DNA of 64,000 bases from Nocardia otitidiscaviarum NBRC 14405 (GCF_000308635.1 NZ_BAGD01000053.1:51431-115430); one strand, 5' to 3'; shown: positions 1 to 8,539, numbered from the stretch's first letter. The notes: generated by a model from the letters alone, not told the origin. Program-made: numbers and translations.

Positions 1-1
1 G

Positions 2-34
2 GTCCGTCTGGTCAACGACACCTCCTACCTGTAG
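2..34 (+). CDS. 3' end of an upstream gene (partial)
   Basis: The first 34 bases read as a short open frame ending in TAG (VRLVNDTSYL, then stop). The downstream gene has its own ribosome binding site, so this is probably the C-terminus of a gene that begins left of the window. Ten residues are too few to name it. Confidence 0.35.
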   Translation, partial: VRLVNDTSYL

Positions 35-102
35 GGCCCACCCGGCGCGGGCGTTTGCCGGGTACGACGCGGGGTACTTCGGCGGCGTCTGGAGGTGGAC
101 GA

Positions 103-1092
103 ATGGCCGAGGCGGCGGTGGGCGTGGGCGCGCCGGTGGGACCGACGAAACTGAGTCGGCGAGCGTGGCGGGGTGTGCTGCGTCGGACGGTGCGCGAATT
201 CCAGGACGACAGTGTGCTGGATCTCGCCGCGGCACTGACGTTCTACAGCGTGCTGTCGATCTTTCCCGGGCTGCTGGTGCTCACCTCCGGGCTGGCGCTG
301 CTGGGACCCGAGCCCACCCAGTCGCTGATCGACACCGTGCGCCAGATCGGGCCGGGCAGCGGCACCGAACTGCTGGTGGACGCCATCGAGGAGCTGCGTG
401 GCTCACGGCCGTTCGCCGGGCAGCTCGCCATCATCGGTGTGCTGGTGGCGCTGTGGACCGCGTCGGCGTACATCGGGGCGTTCATGCGGGCGACCAACGC
501 GATTCTGGAGATGCGCGAGGGGCGTCCGCTGTGGAAGCAACTGCCGGTGCGGGTCGGGCTGACGGCGTTGATGCTGGTGCTGCTGGCCGTGGTGATCACC
601 GGTGTGGTGGTGACGGGCGCGGTGGCCGACCGGGTGGGCGGCTGGCTGGGACTGGCCGAGCAGGCGGTGGTCGTCTGGGATATCGCCAAATGGCCGGTGC
701 TGGCGCTGCTGATGAGTCTGGTGTTCGCCCTGCTGTACTGGGCCGCGCCCAATGCCGTACAGCCGGGTTTCCGGTGGCTGAGTCCGGGCAGCGTGCTCGC
801 CGTACTGCTGTGGGTGCTCGCCTCGGCCGGATTCACCATCTACGTAGCCAATTTCGGCTCCTACAACAAGACCTACGGCTCGCTCGCGGGTGTGGTGGTG
901 TTCCTGGTGTGGCTGTGGCTGTCCAATGCCGCGGTACTGCTCGGCGCGGAGTTCAACGCCGAGCTGACCCGGGCGCGCAGTATCGCGCAGGGACTGCCGC
1001 CGGATGTGGAGCCGTTCCTGCCGCACCGTGACTCACCGGACGATAGCGACCCGTCCGAATCGCCCACCGGCACCTCGCCGGACCGTGACTGA
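103..1092 (+). CDS. YihY/BrkB-family inner membrane protein
   Basis: A 329-aa polytopic membrane protein of the YihY/virulence factor BrkB family, once annotated as ribonuclease BN; its biochemical role is unclear. The family hallmark is visible as an N-terminal segment with DLAAALTFYSVLSIFPGLL near residues 40-60, followed by about six hydrophobic helices and a conserved region containing PGFRWLSPGS and SYNKTYGSLAG before the last helices. The C-terminus is a charged, Asp/Ser/Pro-rich cytoplasmic tail. ATG at 103 is preferred over an in-frame start 48 bases upstream because GGAGG lies at 91-95. The stop is eight bases from the stop of the convergent esterase, with no clear terminator between them. 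Confidence 0.85.
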   Translation: MAEAAVGVGAPVGPTKLSRRAWRGVLRRTVREFQDDSVLDLAAALTFYSVLSIFPGLLVLTSGLALLGPEPTQSLIDTVRQIGPGSGTELLVDAIEELRGSRPFAGQLAIIGVLVALWTASAYIGAFMRATNAILEMREGRPLWKQLPVRVGLTALMLVLLAVVITGVVVTGAVADRVGGWLGLAEQAVVVWDIAKWPVLALLMSLVFALLYWAAPNAVQPGFRWLSPGSVLAVLLWVLASAGFTIYVANFGSYNKTYGSLAGVVVFLVWLWLSNAAVLLGAEFNAELTRARSIAQGLPPDVEPFLPHRDSPDDSDPSESPTGTSPDRD

Positions 1093-1100
1093 CCACCGCG

Positions 1101-1988
1101 TTACGGACGCAGCACCGCGGTGAGGAATTCGGTCTGGTCGTAGACCGCCTTCTCGAACCAGTCGTCGAAGTAGATGTCGAAATGGCCGATCGGATACTGC
1201 TTGACGACTGCGTGTTTGGTGCGGGCGGCGGCCTCCAGGGTGGGGCCGGGCGGGGCGACGCTGTCGTGCTCGCAGACCGCGTAGAGCACCGGGACCTTGA
1301 TGTCCTTGACGCGCTTGACCGGTTTGTCGAACAGTACCGAGAGTCCGACGCGGGCAGCGACTTTCGGGCGGTAGGCCGTGCTCTCCTCGGCGAGACGGCC
1401 GAACCCCTCGGGGACGTCGGCGGCGCTCATCAGCGCCGCGGTGCGTCGGCGTCCGGCCAGCCGCACCCCGACGGGTTTGCGGCGCAGCGGTCCGACGACC
1501 AGGTCGGTGAGCGCCAGCGTGCCGGTTTTGGTGAGGCTGATCGGCCCCTTCGCCATGGCCGAGGACCAGCCGCTGGTGAACGGGCACTGCGCCACCACAC
1601 CGGCGAGGTAGTCGTCCTCCGGCGCCACCGCCAGCACATGCCCGCCGCCGAAGGAACTGCCCCACAGCGCGATCCGGGTGGCGTCGAAGCCGCGCAGGGT
1701 GCGCCCGTAGGCGATGGCGGCCCGCCAGTCCGCCCGCTGGCGGGCGATATTGATCACCTGCCGCGGCTCACCCTCCGAACCGCCGAAATGTCGATAGTCG
1801 AAGGCCAGCACACCCATTCCGGCCGCCGCGAACCGCCGGGCATAGCGGTCCAGCCCCATTTCCCGATCCGCCCCCAGCCCGTGCCCCATGATGACCAGCG
1901 GGCGCGGTTTCGGCGGTCCGTCCGGTAGATACAGCCACCCCGCACAGCGGTGACCCTCCGATTCGAACCCCACCTCGACACGCTCCAT
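1101..1988 (-). CDS. alpha/beta hydrolase (esterase/dipeptidyl-peptidase-like)
   Basis: A 295-aa cytoplasmic alpha/beta hydrolase. The oxyanion-loop motif MGHGLGADREMG is near residue 35. The nucleophile elbow is GSSFGG near residue 110, the acid is in CEHDSVAP near residue 240, and the histidine is in IGHFDIYFDDW near residue 267, so the Ser-Asp-His triad is complete. The layout, with a lid segment after the elbow, resembles the acetyl-xylan-esterase/X-Pro-peptidase side of the superfamily; the substrate cannot be told. Its start lies only about 27 bases from the 5' end of the divergent RNase P RNA gene, so the two promoters must overlap each other or the coding region. Confidence 0.8.
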   Translation of the reverse strand: MERVEVGFESEGHRCAGWLYLPDGPPKPRPLVIMGHGLGADREMGLDRYARRFAAAGMGVLAFDYRHFGGSEGEPRQVINIARQRADWRAAIAYGRTLRGFDATRIALWGSSFGGGHVLAVAPEDDYLAGVVAQCPFTSGWSSAMAKGPISLTKTGTLALTDLVVGPLRRKPVGVRLAGRRRTAALMSAADVPEGFGRLAEESTAYRPKVAARVGLSVLFDKPVKRVKDIKVPVLYAVCEHDSVAPPGPTLEAAARTKHAVVKQYPIGHFDIYFDDWFEKAVYDQTEFLTAVLRP

Positions 1989-2000
1989 GAGCCATTACCG

Positions 2001-2006
2001 TACCCT
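2001..2006 (+). promoter_or_regulatory. possible -10 element of rnpB
   Basis: TACCCT lies about nine bases before the predicted 5' end of the RNase P RNA, a reasonable position for a sigma-A -10 element. No convincing -35 hexamer with normal spacing was seen; TCGACA at 1975-1980 is about 20 bases upstream and lies inside the divergent esterase gene. Confidence 0.3.
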
Positions 2007-2014
2007 GGTTGCGC

Positions 2015-2429
<415 letters not shown>

Positions 2430-2495
2430 GCCCGGTGCATAGCCGACAGCTATCGCTATCCCCGTGTGGGATTTCTCGTTTCGGCGCTCGACGCG

Positions 2496-2534
2496 ACAGC
2501 GGCGGCAACCCCGGTAGGGGGCCACCGCCGCTGT
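2496..2534. terminator. hairpin terminator between rnpB and a possible small leftward ORF
   Basis: A perfect 10-bp stem (ACAGCGGCGG at 2496-2505 with CCGCCGCTGT at 2525-2534) encloses an inner CCCC/GGGG pairing. There is no U tract, as is common in actinomycetes. It lies 67 bases past rnpB and 14 bases past the stop of the candidate leftward 30-aa ORF, so it could serve either or both. Confidence 0.6.
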
Positions 2535-2548
2535 GCGCCGCTGTTCGG

Positions 2549-2641
2549 TCAGTTCGGTTGTACGACGAGCAACTGAGCCCAGTAGCTGGCCTGCTCCGGG
2601 CCGAGTAGGGGCAGCAGGTGGTCGAAGAGGATCATCGACAT
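2549..2641 (-). CDS. candidate small protein (30 aa, possibly 47 aa)
   Basis: The 472-bp stretch between rnpB and the next rightward gene holds one plausible small leftward ORF. From ATG 2641 it encodes a 30-aa peptide beginning MSMILFDHLLPLLGPEQA. The frame stays open upstream to a GTG at 2689, which would add 16 residues. GAGGAG lies 11 bases before the ATG. The composition (hydrophobic N-terminal part, Tyr-Trp pair) and the strong hairpin just past the stop favour a real gene. I do not recognise the family. Apart from this ORF and the hairpin, nothing else stands out in the interval. Confidence 0.35.
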   Translation of the reverse strand: MSMILFDHLLPLLGPEQASYWAQLLVVQPN

Positions 2642-2901
2642 GCGGTAAGGAACTCCTCGGATCGCTCGGTCTCGGAAGAACGCGTCCACCCGCGGTACGC
2701 GGCGGATGCGACGGCAACCCTACAGCTCGGGTGGAGCGAGCCGGAGGCGGCGCGGCACGGCGTGTCGACCGGTCGTTCTGCCCGGAACTAGCCGGGAGCG
2801 TGACTGATCTCATACAGTGTTGCGCGTTGGAAGGTTCCGTTGCGGGTGATAGCAACGGGGCGAAGGGCATCAACGAACGTCGGAAAGCAGGTTTCGTCTA
2901 T

Positions 2902-3234
2902 ATGCGAATTGCTCGCAAGCTGGTCACCGGTGGGCTGCTCGCCGGTACCGCTGCCGTGCTGGCCGTGATGGGTTCCGGGTCCGCCTCGGCGGTCGCCGTG
3001 ACTCCGCTGCCGGGTGGGGTGCAGGTGGATCTCACTCCCGCCGATACGCGCTGGGTGGCCGACACCCACTTCGGGCAGACCCTCGCCGGTCTGCCGCATC
3101 CGTCCGCCGCCTCCTTCGGGCAGGCGCTGGATTCCGCGGCGAAGCTGTCGTCGCAGTATCCGGAGGGGCGGGTCGTGTTCACCGTCTTCGGGCCGTTCGA
3201 CCAGTTGAACGGCACCATGCTGGCCCTGCAGTAG
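2902..3234 (+). CDS. small secreted protein of unknown function
   Basis: A 110-aa protein with a classical Sec signal peptide: basic MRIARK, a hydrophobic core at residues 8-24, and probable cleavage after GSASA near residue 30. The mature part of about 80 residues contains VQVDLTPADTRWV and a C-terminal VFTVFGPFDQLNGTMLALQ. It has no cysteine pair or known catalytic motif. I recognise no characterised family; small exported proteins of this kind are common in Nocardia and Rhodococcus. ATG 2902 is chosen because it starts directly before the signal peptide. A longer frame begins upstream, but it would bury the signal sequence. The RNB nuclease gene starts 14 bases after the stop, so co-transcription is possible. 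Confidence 0.65.
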   Translation: MRIARKLVTGGLLAGTAAVLAVMGSGSASAVAVTPLPGGVQVDLTPADTRWVADTHFGQTLAGLPHPSAASFGQALDSAAKLSSQYPEGRVVFTVFGPFDQLNGTMLALQ

Positions 3235-3248
3235 GACCAGTCCCCCCG

Positions 3249-4682
3249 GTGGAACTACATCAGCGGATCGTTTCGGCGCCGGTCGACTTCGGCGCCGTCC
3301 GAACCGAATTCGGGTTGGCCTCGGCGTATCCCGCCGAGGCCGTCTCGGAGGCCCGCGACGCGGTGGACGCGTTCGCGGGCGACCGGGTCGATCGCACCGA
3401 CATCCCCTTCGTCACCATCGACCCGCCCGGCGCACTGGATCTGGATCAGGCGCTGCATCTCGAACGGACCCCGACGGGATTCCGACTCCACTACGCCATC
3501 GCCGATGTCGCGGCCGTCGTCGCGCCGGACGGGGCGCTCGCCCGCGAATCCCTGGTGCGCGGCCAGACCTTCTATCTGCCCGACGGCACGGTGCCGCTGC
3601 ATCCGCGCGTGCTGTCGGAGGACCGCTCCAGCCTGCTGCCCGACCTCGACCGTCCCGCCGCGCTGTGGACCATCGAACTGGATGCCGACGCCGAGCCGAC
3701 GAACTGGTCGGTAACCCGCGCCCTGGTCCGCTCCCGCGCCCGCCTCGACTACGCCGGGGTGCAGGCCGACGCCGACGCGGGTCGCTTGCCCGCCGCCATC
3801 GCCGCACTGCCCGACTTCGGCCGCCTGCGCATCGAGGCCGGGCTGGCGCGTGGCGCCATCTCGCTGCGCCTGCCCTCGCAGAGCGTGATCCGCGTGGACA
3901 ATACCGACGACCACTGGCAGTTGGTGGTGGAGCCGCGTACCGCCGCCGACGACTGGAACGAGCAGGTATCGCTGCTCACCGGTATGTGCGCCGCCCGGAT
4001 CATGCTGGACGGCAACGGCTCCCACCGCCTCGGCCTGCTGCGCACCATGCCGCCCGCGCCGTCGTCCGCCGCCGAGTCCATGCGCCGCACCGCCGCGGCC
4101 GTCGGAATCGACTGGCCCGCCGACGAACCGGTGGGCCGCATGCTCGCCCGCCTGGACCCCAACACCCCGGCCGCGCTGGTCCTCATGTCCGAGGCCACCA
4201 GCCTGCTGCGCGGCGCGTCCTACACCGTGCTGGACGGTGAGAACCCGGACACCCTGCAGCACAGCGCCATCGGCGCGGCGTACGCTCATGTGACCGCACC
4301 CCTGCGTCGCCTCTCCGACCGCTACGCCACCGAGATCTGCCTGGCGCGCTGCGCGGGCACCGAGATTCCGCTCTGGGTCCGGGAGGGTCTGGACGCCGCC
4401 GCGGAGTCCATGCGCCGGACCGATGCCGTGGCGGGCAAGCTGGAGCGCGCCTGTATCGACCTCACCGAGTCCACGGTGCTGAAATCCCGGGTGGGTACGG
4501 AATTCGAGGCCGTCGTGCTGCGCGAGGCCAATGGCACCCGCCCGGCGGAGATCTTCGTCGCCGATCCGCCCGTGCTGTCGAAATGCACCGGGGGACCGCC
4601 GGAGGGGAAGCGGGTGACGGTCCGGCTCACCGAGGCCGATCCGGCCGCGCGCACGGTCATGTTCGACTACCCGGCCTCCTGA
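3249..4682 (+). CDS. RNB-domain ribonuclease (RNase II/R family)
   Basis: A 477-aa protein dominated by an RNB exoribonuclease domain, which degrades RNA 3' to 5'. The metal-binding signature is TIDPPGALDLDQALHL near residues 56-71. It keeps the first three acidic positions of the canonical DxxxxxDxDD pattern but has Gln at the fourth. Downstream RNB features include FYLPDGTVPLHP, NEQVSLLTGMCAA and the C-terminal HSAIGAAYAHVTAPLRRLSDR block. There are no recognisable N-terminal cold-shock domains, so it is shorter than E. coli RNase II or RNase R, as in other compact actinobacterial members. The start is GTG with a poor ribosome binding site, suggesting coupling to the preceding small gene. 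Confidence 0.85.
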   Translation: MELHQRIVSAPVDFGAVRTEFGLASAYPAEAVSEARDAVDAFAGDRVDRTDIPFVTIDPPGALDLDQALHLERTPTGFRLHYAIADVAAVVAPDGALARESLVRGQTFYLPDGTVPLHPRVLSEDRSSLLPDLDRPAALWTIELDADAEPTNWSVTRALVRSRARLDYAGVQADADAGRLPAAIAALPDFGRLRIEAGLARGAISLRLPSQSVIRVDNTDDHWQLVVEPRTAADDWNEQVSLLTGMCAARIMLDGNGSHRLGLLRTMPPAPSSAAESMRRTAAAVGIDWPADEPVGRMLARLDPNTPAALVLMSEATSLLRGASYTVLDGENPDTLQHSAIGAAYAHVTAPLRRLSDRYATEICLARCAGTEIPLWVREGLDAAAESMRRTDAVAGKLERACIDLTESTVLKSRVGTEFEAVVLREANGTRPAEIFVADPPVLSKCTGGPPEGKRVTVRLTEADPAARTVMFDYPAS

Positions 4683-4696
4683 GCCGGGGCCGACCG

Positions 4697-5527
4697 TCAG
4701 CTGGCGATGGCGGAGGCGGTGGCGGAGCGGATCGCGGCGGTGATGGTGTCGGGGTCCTCGAGCATGAGCAGGTGGCCGCAGTCGGGTAGCAGCAGTGACC
4801 GGGTGGGGGAGAGCGTGCGGTTGAGCGCCGATCCGGCGGTCGCGGAGAGAATGCGGTTCTTCGCACCCCAGATGGTGGTGATGGGCGGGAAGGCGAGGGT
4901 GGGTCGGAAGTCGTCCAGGGCGGCCAGGCGGTCGAAGTCACGGGCGATGGCGGCGGGGGCCAGCAGGCGGCGGGGTTCGGTCCAGCGGTCGCGGAAGGCG
5001 GCGAAGGCGGTGGCGTCCATGTGGCGGCCGCGCGGGCCGAGTTGTTCGCGCACCACCCAGGTGGCCGCCAGGGTGGGCACCTTGGTCGCCGAAGCCAGTG
5101 CGTCGAGGCGGATGTGCCGGGCGGCCTTCGCGGTCCAACCGGTCGGTGTCGGACGCAGGGTGGCGGCGGTCAGCGGACTGCACAGCACCAGGGCGCGCAC
5201 CCGCTGCGTCTCCTGCCGGGCATAGAACAGCGACAGCGCGCTGCCGAAACAATTGCCCACCAGCGTGATGTTCTGCAGTCCGCGATCGGCGACGAATTCC
5301 GAGAGCAGGCGCACGTAATTGTCGACCGTATACCCACTGGTCGGTATATCCGATTCGCCGTAGCCGAACAGATCCAGTGCGTACACGCTGTTGGTGGCTG
5401 CGAGGGCTCGCATCTGGTGTGACCAGATTCGCCGGTCGCCACCGATATTGTGCAGGAACAAGATCGGATCACCCGATCCGGCACGGTCGTAGGCGACGGA
5501 AACGCCGTGGAAGTCGAATACCGGCAT
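4697..5527 (-). CDS. alpha/beta hydrolase with a cysteine at the nucleophile position, next to the nlt genes
   Basis: A 276-aa alpha/beta hydrolase with the usual fold markers: oxyanion motif LFLHNIGGDRRIW, strand-5 elbow LVGNCFGSALSL and C-terminal DCGHLLMLEDP. The elbow residue is Cys93, not Ser or Asp. The usual acid position in WGAKNRIL is Asn224 rather than Asp. His252 is retained. It is therefore not a standard serine hydrolase, nor a canonical OleB (Asp nucleophile), although OleB-type hydrolases accompany oleA/C/D genes elsewhere. A good GAGGAG ribosome binding site precedes ATG 5527. It is the last gene of the leftward nltC-ORF55-nltD series but is separated from nltD by 146 bp carrying repeated CTGGTA motifs, so it may have its own promoter. 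A role on a lactone or thioester is inference. Confidence 0.75.
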   Translation of the reverse strand: MPVFDFHGVSVAYDRAGSGDPILFLHNIGGDRRIWSHQMRALAATNSVYALDLFGYGESDIPTSGYTVDNYVRLLSEFVADRGLQNITLVGNCFGSALSLFYARQETQRVRALVLCSPLTAATLRPTPTGWTAKAARHIRLDALASATKVPTLAATWVVREQLGPRGRHMDATAFAAFRDRWTEPRRLLAPAAIARDFDRLAALDDFRPTLAFPPITTIWGAKNRILSATAGSALNRTLSPTRSLLLPDCGHLLMLEDPDTITAAIRSATASAIAS

Positions 5528-5624
5528 CGGGCGCTCTCCTCATTGAGTGCGGTGCTGTCCTGCTCGTCCGGCCAGGGTCGTCGACAGCGAAATACCCCGG
5601 CACGGAGTGTGCAATCCATGCTAG

Positions 5625-5639
5625 CTGGTACCGCTGGTA
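5625..5639. promoter_or_regulatory. tandem CTGGTA repeat upstream of the Cys hydrolase
   Basis: Two direct CTGGTA copies (5625-5630 and 5634-5639) lie in the 146-bp gap upstream of the hydrolase start. The nine bases CTGGTACCG at 5625-5633 recur at 8923-8931 upstream of nltA, where they form part of an inverted repeat. This may be a binding site for a shared regulator. Confidence 0.35.
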
Positions 5640-5673
5640 ACACAAGGCTCGGGGAGTAGCGCCCGATCGCCGG

Positions 5674-6708
5674 TCAGCGCGTCGTCGTGGGAATCACCTC
5701 CCCGGAACGCAGCCACCGTTGCAATTCCGCCATTCCGGTATCCCGGTCCACGACCGGTCGATAACCGAGATCGCGGGCGGCCGCCCCGGTGTCGTAGGTC
5801 CCCGTGCGGGTGAGCACCGCGACCGTGTACCGCGACAGCGGCGGGGTCCAGTGTTCGGCGAGATACGGTATGCGCCTGAGGGTTTCGATCACCTCGACGG
5901 CCAGCTCCAGCACCCGCCGATGCGGCCTGCGCCCCGGCGGGTGATAGCCCAGGTCGGCGGCGACCTGTCGCAGGAACCGCCACACATTGGTCTGCTCGGC
6001 ATCGGCGATGAAATACGCTCTGCCGCCGACCGCGTCGGAGCCAGCGGCCTTGACGCAGGCTTCGACGATATTGTCGACATGGCACAGCGAGGCGTACACC
6101 TCGCGCCCGAACGACAGATCCGGCAGCGTCCCCGCCGCCGCCCGGCTCAGCAGCCGCACGATCGGTCCGGACCGGTCACCCGCGCCCCAGATGGCGCGCG
6201 GTCGCAGTGCGCAGGTGGTGAAATCCGGTGTGTTCGCGGCGAGTACGAGCCGTTCGGCCGCCGCCTTGGTCTCGCAGTAGAGGTTCAGAAAGCGGCGCGG
6301 ATACGGCACCGACTCGTCGATGTCGACCTGATCCCCGCCGTCGCGATCCATCAGCGCGCTCGGGCTGGAGATGAACACGAACCGGCGCGCCCCCCGGTTC
6401 CGCGCCGCCGTCAGCAGTCGCTCGGTCGCCGTGACGTTCTCGTTCCAGAACTGCTCCCGGGTCCCGCGCTCGTCCACCCGTGCGGCACTGTGGAATACGA
6501 TGTCGACGCCCTCCACTGCCCGCTCCAGCGAGGCCGGATCGCCGAGGTCGCCGTTGACCACCTCCACCCGGTCCAGCACGGCGGCGATATCACGCAGATT
6601 GCTGGTGGGACGCACCAGAATCGAGACCTGGAAGTCGCCGTCGTGAACCAGACGGCGCACCAGCGCCCCGCCCAGGAATCCGGAGGCCCCGGTCACCAAT
6701 GCCCGCAC
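5674..6708 (-). CDS. nltD: NAD(P)-dependent 3-ketoacid reductase, NltD/OleD-like
   Basis: A 344-aa extended short-chain dehydrogenase of the 3-beta-HSD/OleD type. The N-terminal cofactor motif is TGASGFLGG at residues 6-14. The catalytic residues are Ser in FISSPSAL and the YCETK (Tyr-x3-Lys) motif near residue 160. In the olefin and nocardiolactone pathways the homologue reduces the 2-alkyl-3-ketoacid made by the thiolase to the beta-hydroxyacid that the AMP-dependent synthetase closes to a beta-lactone. The start is GTG 6708 with GGAGG just upstream, and it overlaps the end of ORF55 by 16 bases, which implies translational coupling. The family and context are clear; substrate chain lengths are unknown. 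Confidence 0.8.
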   Translation of the reverse strand: MRALVTGASGFLGGALVRRLVHDGDFQVSILVRPTSNLRDIAAVLDRVEVVNGDLGDPASLERAVEGVDIVFHSAARVDERGTREQFWNENVTATERLLTAARNRGARRFVFISSPSALMDRDGGDQVDIDESVPYPRRFLNLYCETKAAAERLVLAANTPDFTTCALRPRAIWGAGDRSGPIVRLLSRAAAGTLPDLSFGREVYASLCHVDNIVEACVKAAGSDAVGGRAYFIADAEQTNVWRFLRQVAADLGYHPPGRRPHRRVLELAVEVIETLRRIPYLAEHWTPPLSRYTVAVLTRTGTYDTGAAARDLGYRPVVDRDTGMAELQRWLRSGEVIPTTTR

Positions 6709-6860
6709 AGCGTCCCCCCTCCAGCTCCGGTCCGGCCGTCGCGGTGCGTCGACCGACTCGCCCGCTCGTCGGCGGCGATACTCGCCACCGCGGTGACCAC
6801 CCCCGCCAGCCGGGACAGCGACCCCAGGGTCAGGAACGATCGCAGCACGATCTCTCTCAC
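6693..6860 (-). CDS. candidate 55-aa protein between nltC and nltD
   Basis: A small ORF starting at GTG 6860, with an excellent GGAGGAG ribosome binding site three bases upstream, 14 bases after the nltC stop. It ends inside the start of nltD. The protein has a mildly hydrophobic, helix-forming first half (REIVLRSFLTLGSLSRLAG, then VVTAVASIAADE) and a polar, Gly-rich tail with one Cys near the end. The strong ribosome binding site and the overlap with nltD suggest it is translated and passes ribosomes to nltD. It has no recognised domain; it might be a small partner of the lactone enzymes or only a coupling leader. Confidence 0.5.
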   Translation of the reverse strand: MREIVLRSFLTLGSLSRLAGVVTAVASIAADERASRSTHRDGRTGAGGGTLCGHW

Positions 6861-6874
6861 CGTCTCCTCCTGGT

Positions 6875-8539
6875 CTAGACGTCGAGTTGTTTCGCGGCCC
6901 AGACGGCCAGCTTCTCCCGCCCGATCTTGGCGTTGTGGCGGATGTCGACCGGGAATCCGGGATGGAACAGGAAGGCCGTCACCGGTGCGGTGATCTCGAA
7001 TTCGGCCTGGCGCTTGCGCAGATTGACCTCGACGGCCTTGCGGTCGGCGTCGGGCTCGAGTTCCACGCACAGCACCGGTCGCTGCGCACCGCGCTCGCCG
7101 ACACCCACCAGCGCCGTGCGCGCCACCCCGGAGACGACATTGAACACCTGCTCCACCCGCACCGTGAACAGCGGCCCGTCGGCGGTTTCCACGCGCTGAC
7201 TCTTGCGCCCGCAGAACCGGATTCGGCCCTGGTCGTCGATGCGCGCCAGATCGCCGGTGCGATGCCACACCACCTCGCCGTCGCTGATCTTGCCGACGGT
7301 GTTGGCCGAATCCGGCCAGAGATAGCGGGTGCTCACATTCGGTCCGGAGACCACCAGTTCGCCGATCCAATCCGTGGCGGCCAGCTCCTCGGCCCGTTCG
7401 TCGACGTCGTCCCAGGTGGGCAGCGGATCATCGGTGATCGCGATGATGCGCGCCCGCACGTGCAGGGCGGGCTTGCCCACGCACACTCCCTCGCCCCGAT
7501 GCGCCGCCTCCACGAGATCGCCCAGTAATTCCCGGGATTCGATGGTGGCCATGGGCAGCGCCTCGGTGGCCCCGTAGCCCGAGTACACCTTCGCGTCCTC
7601 GGGCAGCACCGCGCGCAGCCCGGCGATGCACCAGTCCGGCACCGGCGCGCCGCCGGAGTAGATGCTCTCCAGCGTCGGCAGCTGCGACCCGTGCTGCTCG
7701 ATATGCCGCAGCAGCGGAATCAACACCGCCGGGGAGGCGAACATGGTCTTCACCTCGAACCGGTGCACCGCATCCACCACATGTTCGGGATCGGTGGCAC
7801 CGACCTTGGAGGGGATCAACGGCGGCAGCACGCAGCGGGATCCGATGAGCAGCTCCAGAATGCCGGCCACCGGCGCGGTGATGAGCGAGGTGCCCGGCTC
7901 CATGTGCTCGCGCGCCGCGTCCACCTGCTCGATCATGGCGCTGAGATTGCCGTGGGTGAGCACGACCGCCTTGGCCGGTCCGGTGCTGCCGGTGGTGTAG
8001 GCGATGAGCAGCGGTTCGTCGTCCGGCGCGGGCTCGCGCTGGGGCAGCGGAGCGGGCGGGGTGCGGCCCCAGCTGTCCAGGGTGGGTCCGCGCCAGAAGC
8101 CGCGGCCGACGGTCACCGCCAGCCGCACCTTGCGGAAGTAGGCACGGAAGACGATGCGCACCGCCTGTGCCTCCGGCACCCCCACGAACGCCTCCGCATC
8201 GGCGGCCTGCAGGCAGCGCATCATCTTGAACAGACCCATGCCGGGATCGATGATCACCGGCACCGCACCGATTTTGAACAGCCCGTTGAGCACCGCGTAG
8301 AGCTCGGGCCCCGGCCGCACCAGCACGATGGTCCGCATCCCCCGGCCCACGCCCGCCGCGAGGAAGTTCGCCGCGATGGCATCGGACCAGCTGTCGAGCT
8401 CGGCGTAGGTGAGCCGCCGGTAGTCGGGCAGACCCGCGGCATTGCGGCCGTCGGCGTATATCACCGCCTCCCGATCCGGATGGGCGGCGACGATGTCACG
8501 GAATCGGTCGAGCGCGCGCCAGTAGGTCGCGGCGGTCAT
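6875..8539 (-). CDS. nltC: AMP-dependent beta-lactone synthetase, NltC/OleC-like
   Basis: A 554-aa class I adenylate-forming enzyme. The core motifs are present in order: the phosphate-binding loop TTGSTGPAK near residue 180, YGATEALP near residue 320, RTGDLARID near residue 425, and the C-terminal catalytic lysine region HNAKIGREKL near residue 535. On sequence alone it could be a fatty acyl-CoA or AMP ligase. With an OleD-type reductase and OleA-type thiolases beside it, the better reading is a beta-lactone synthetase that adenylates a long-chain 2-alkyl-3-hydroxyacid and closes the four-membered ring, as described for the nocardiolactone cluster. ATG 8539 has GAGG upstream. It is the first gene of the leftward arm. 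Confidence 0.8.
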   Translation of the reverse strand: MTAATYWRALDRFRDIVAAHPDREAVIYADGRNAAGLPDYRRLTYAELDSWSDAIAANFLAAGVGRGMRTIVLVRPGPELYAVLNGLFKIGAVPVIIDPGMGLFKMMRCLQAADAEAFVGVPEAQAVRIVFRAYFRKVRLAVTVGRGFWRGPTLDSWGRTPPAPLPQREPAPDDEPLLIAYTTGSTGPAKAVVLTHGNLSAMIEQVDAAREHMEPGTSLITAPVAGILELLIGSRCVLPPLIPSKVGATDPEHVVDAVHRFEVKTMFASPAVLIPLLRHIEQHGSQLPTLESIYSGGAPVPDWCIAGLRAVLPEDAKVYSGYGATEALPMATIESRELLGDLVEAAHRGEGVCVGKPALHVRARIIAITDDPLPTWDDVDERAEELAATDWIGELVVSGPNVSTRYLWPDSANTVGKISDGEVVWHRTGDLARIDDQGRIRFCGRKSQRVETADGPLFTVRVEQVFNVVSGVARTALVGVGERGAQRPVLCVELEPDADRKAVEVNLRKRQAEFEITAPVTAFLFHPGFPVDIRHNAKIGREKLAVWAAKQLDV

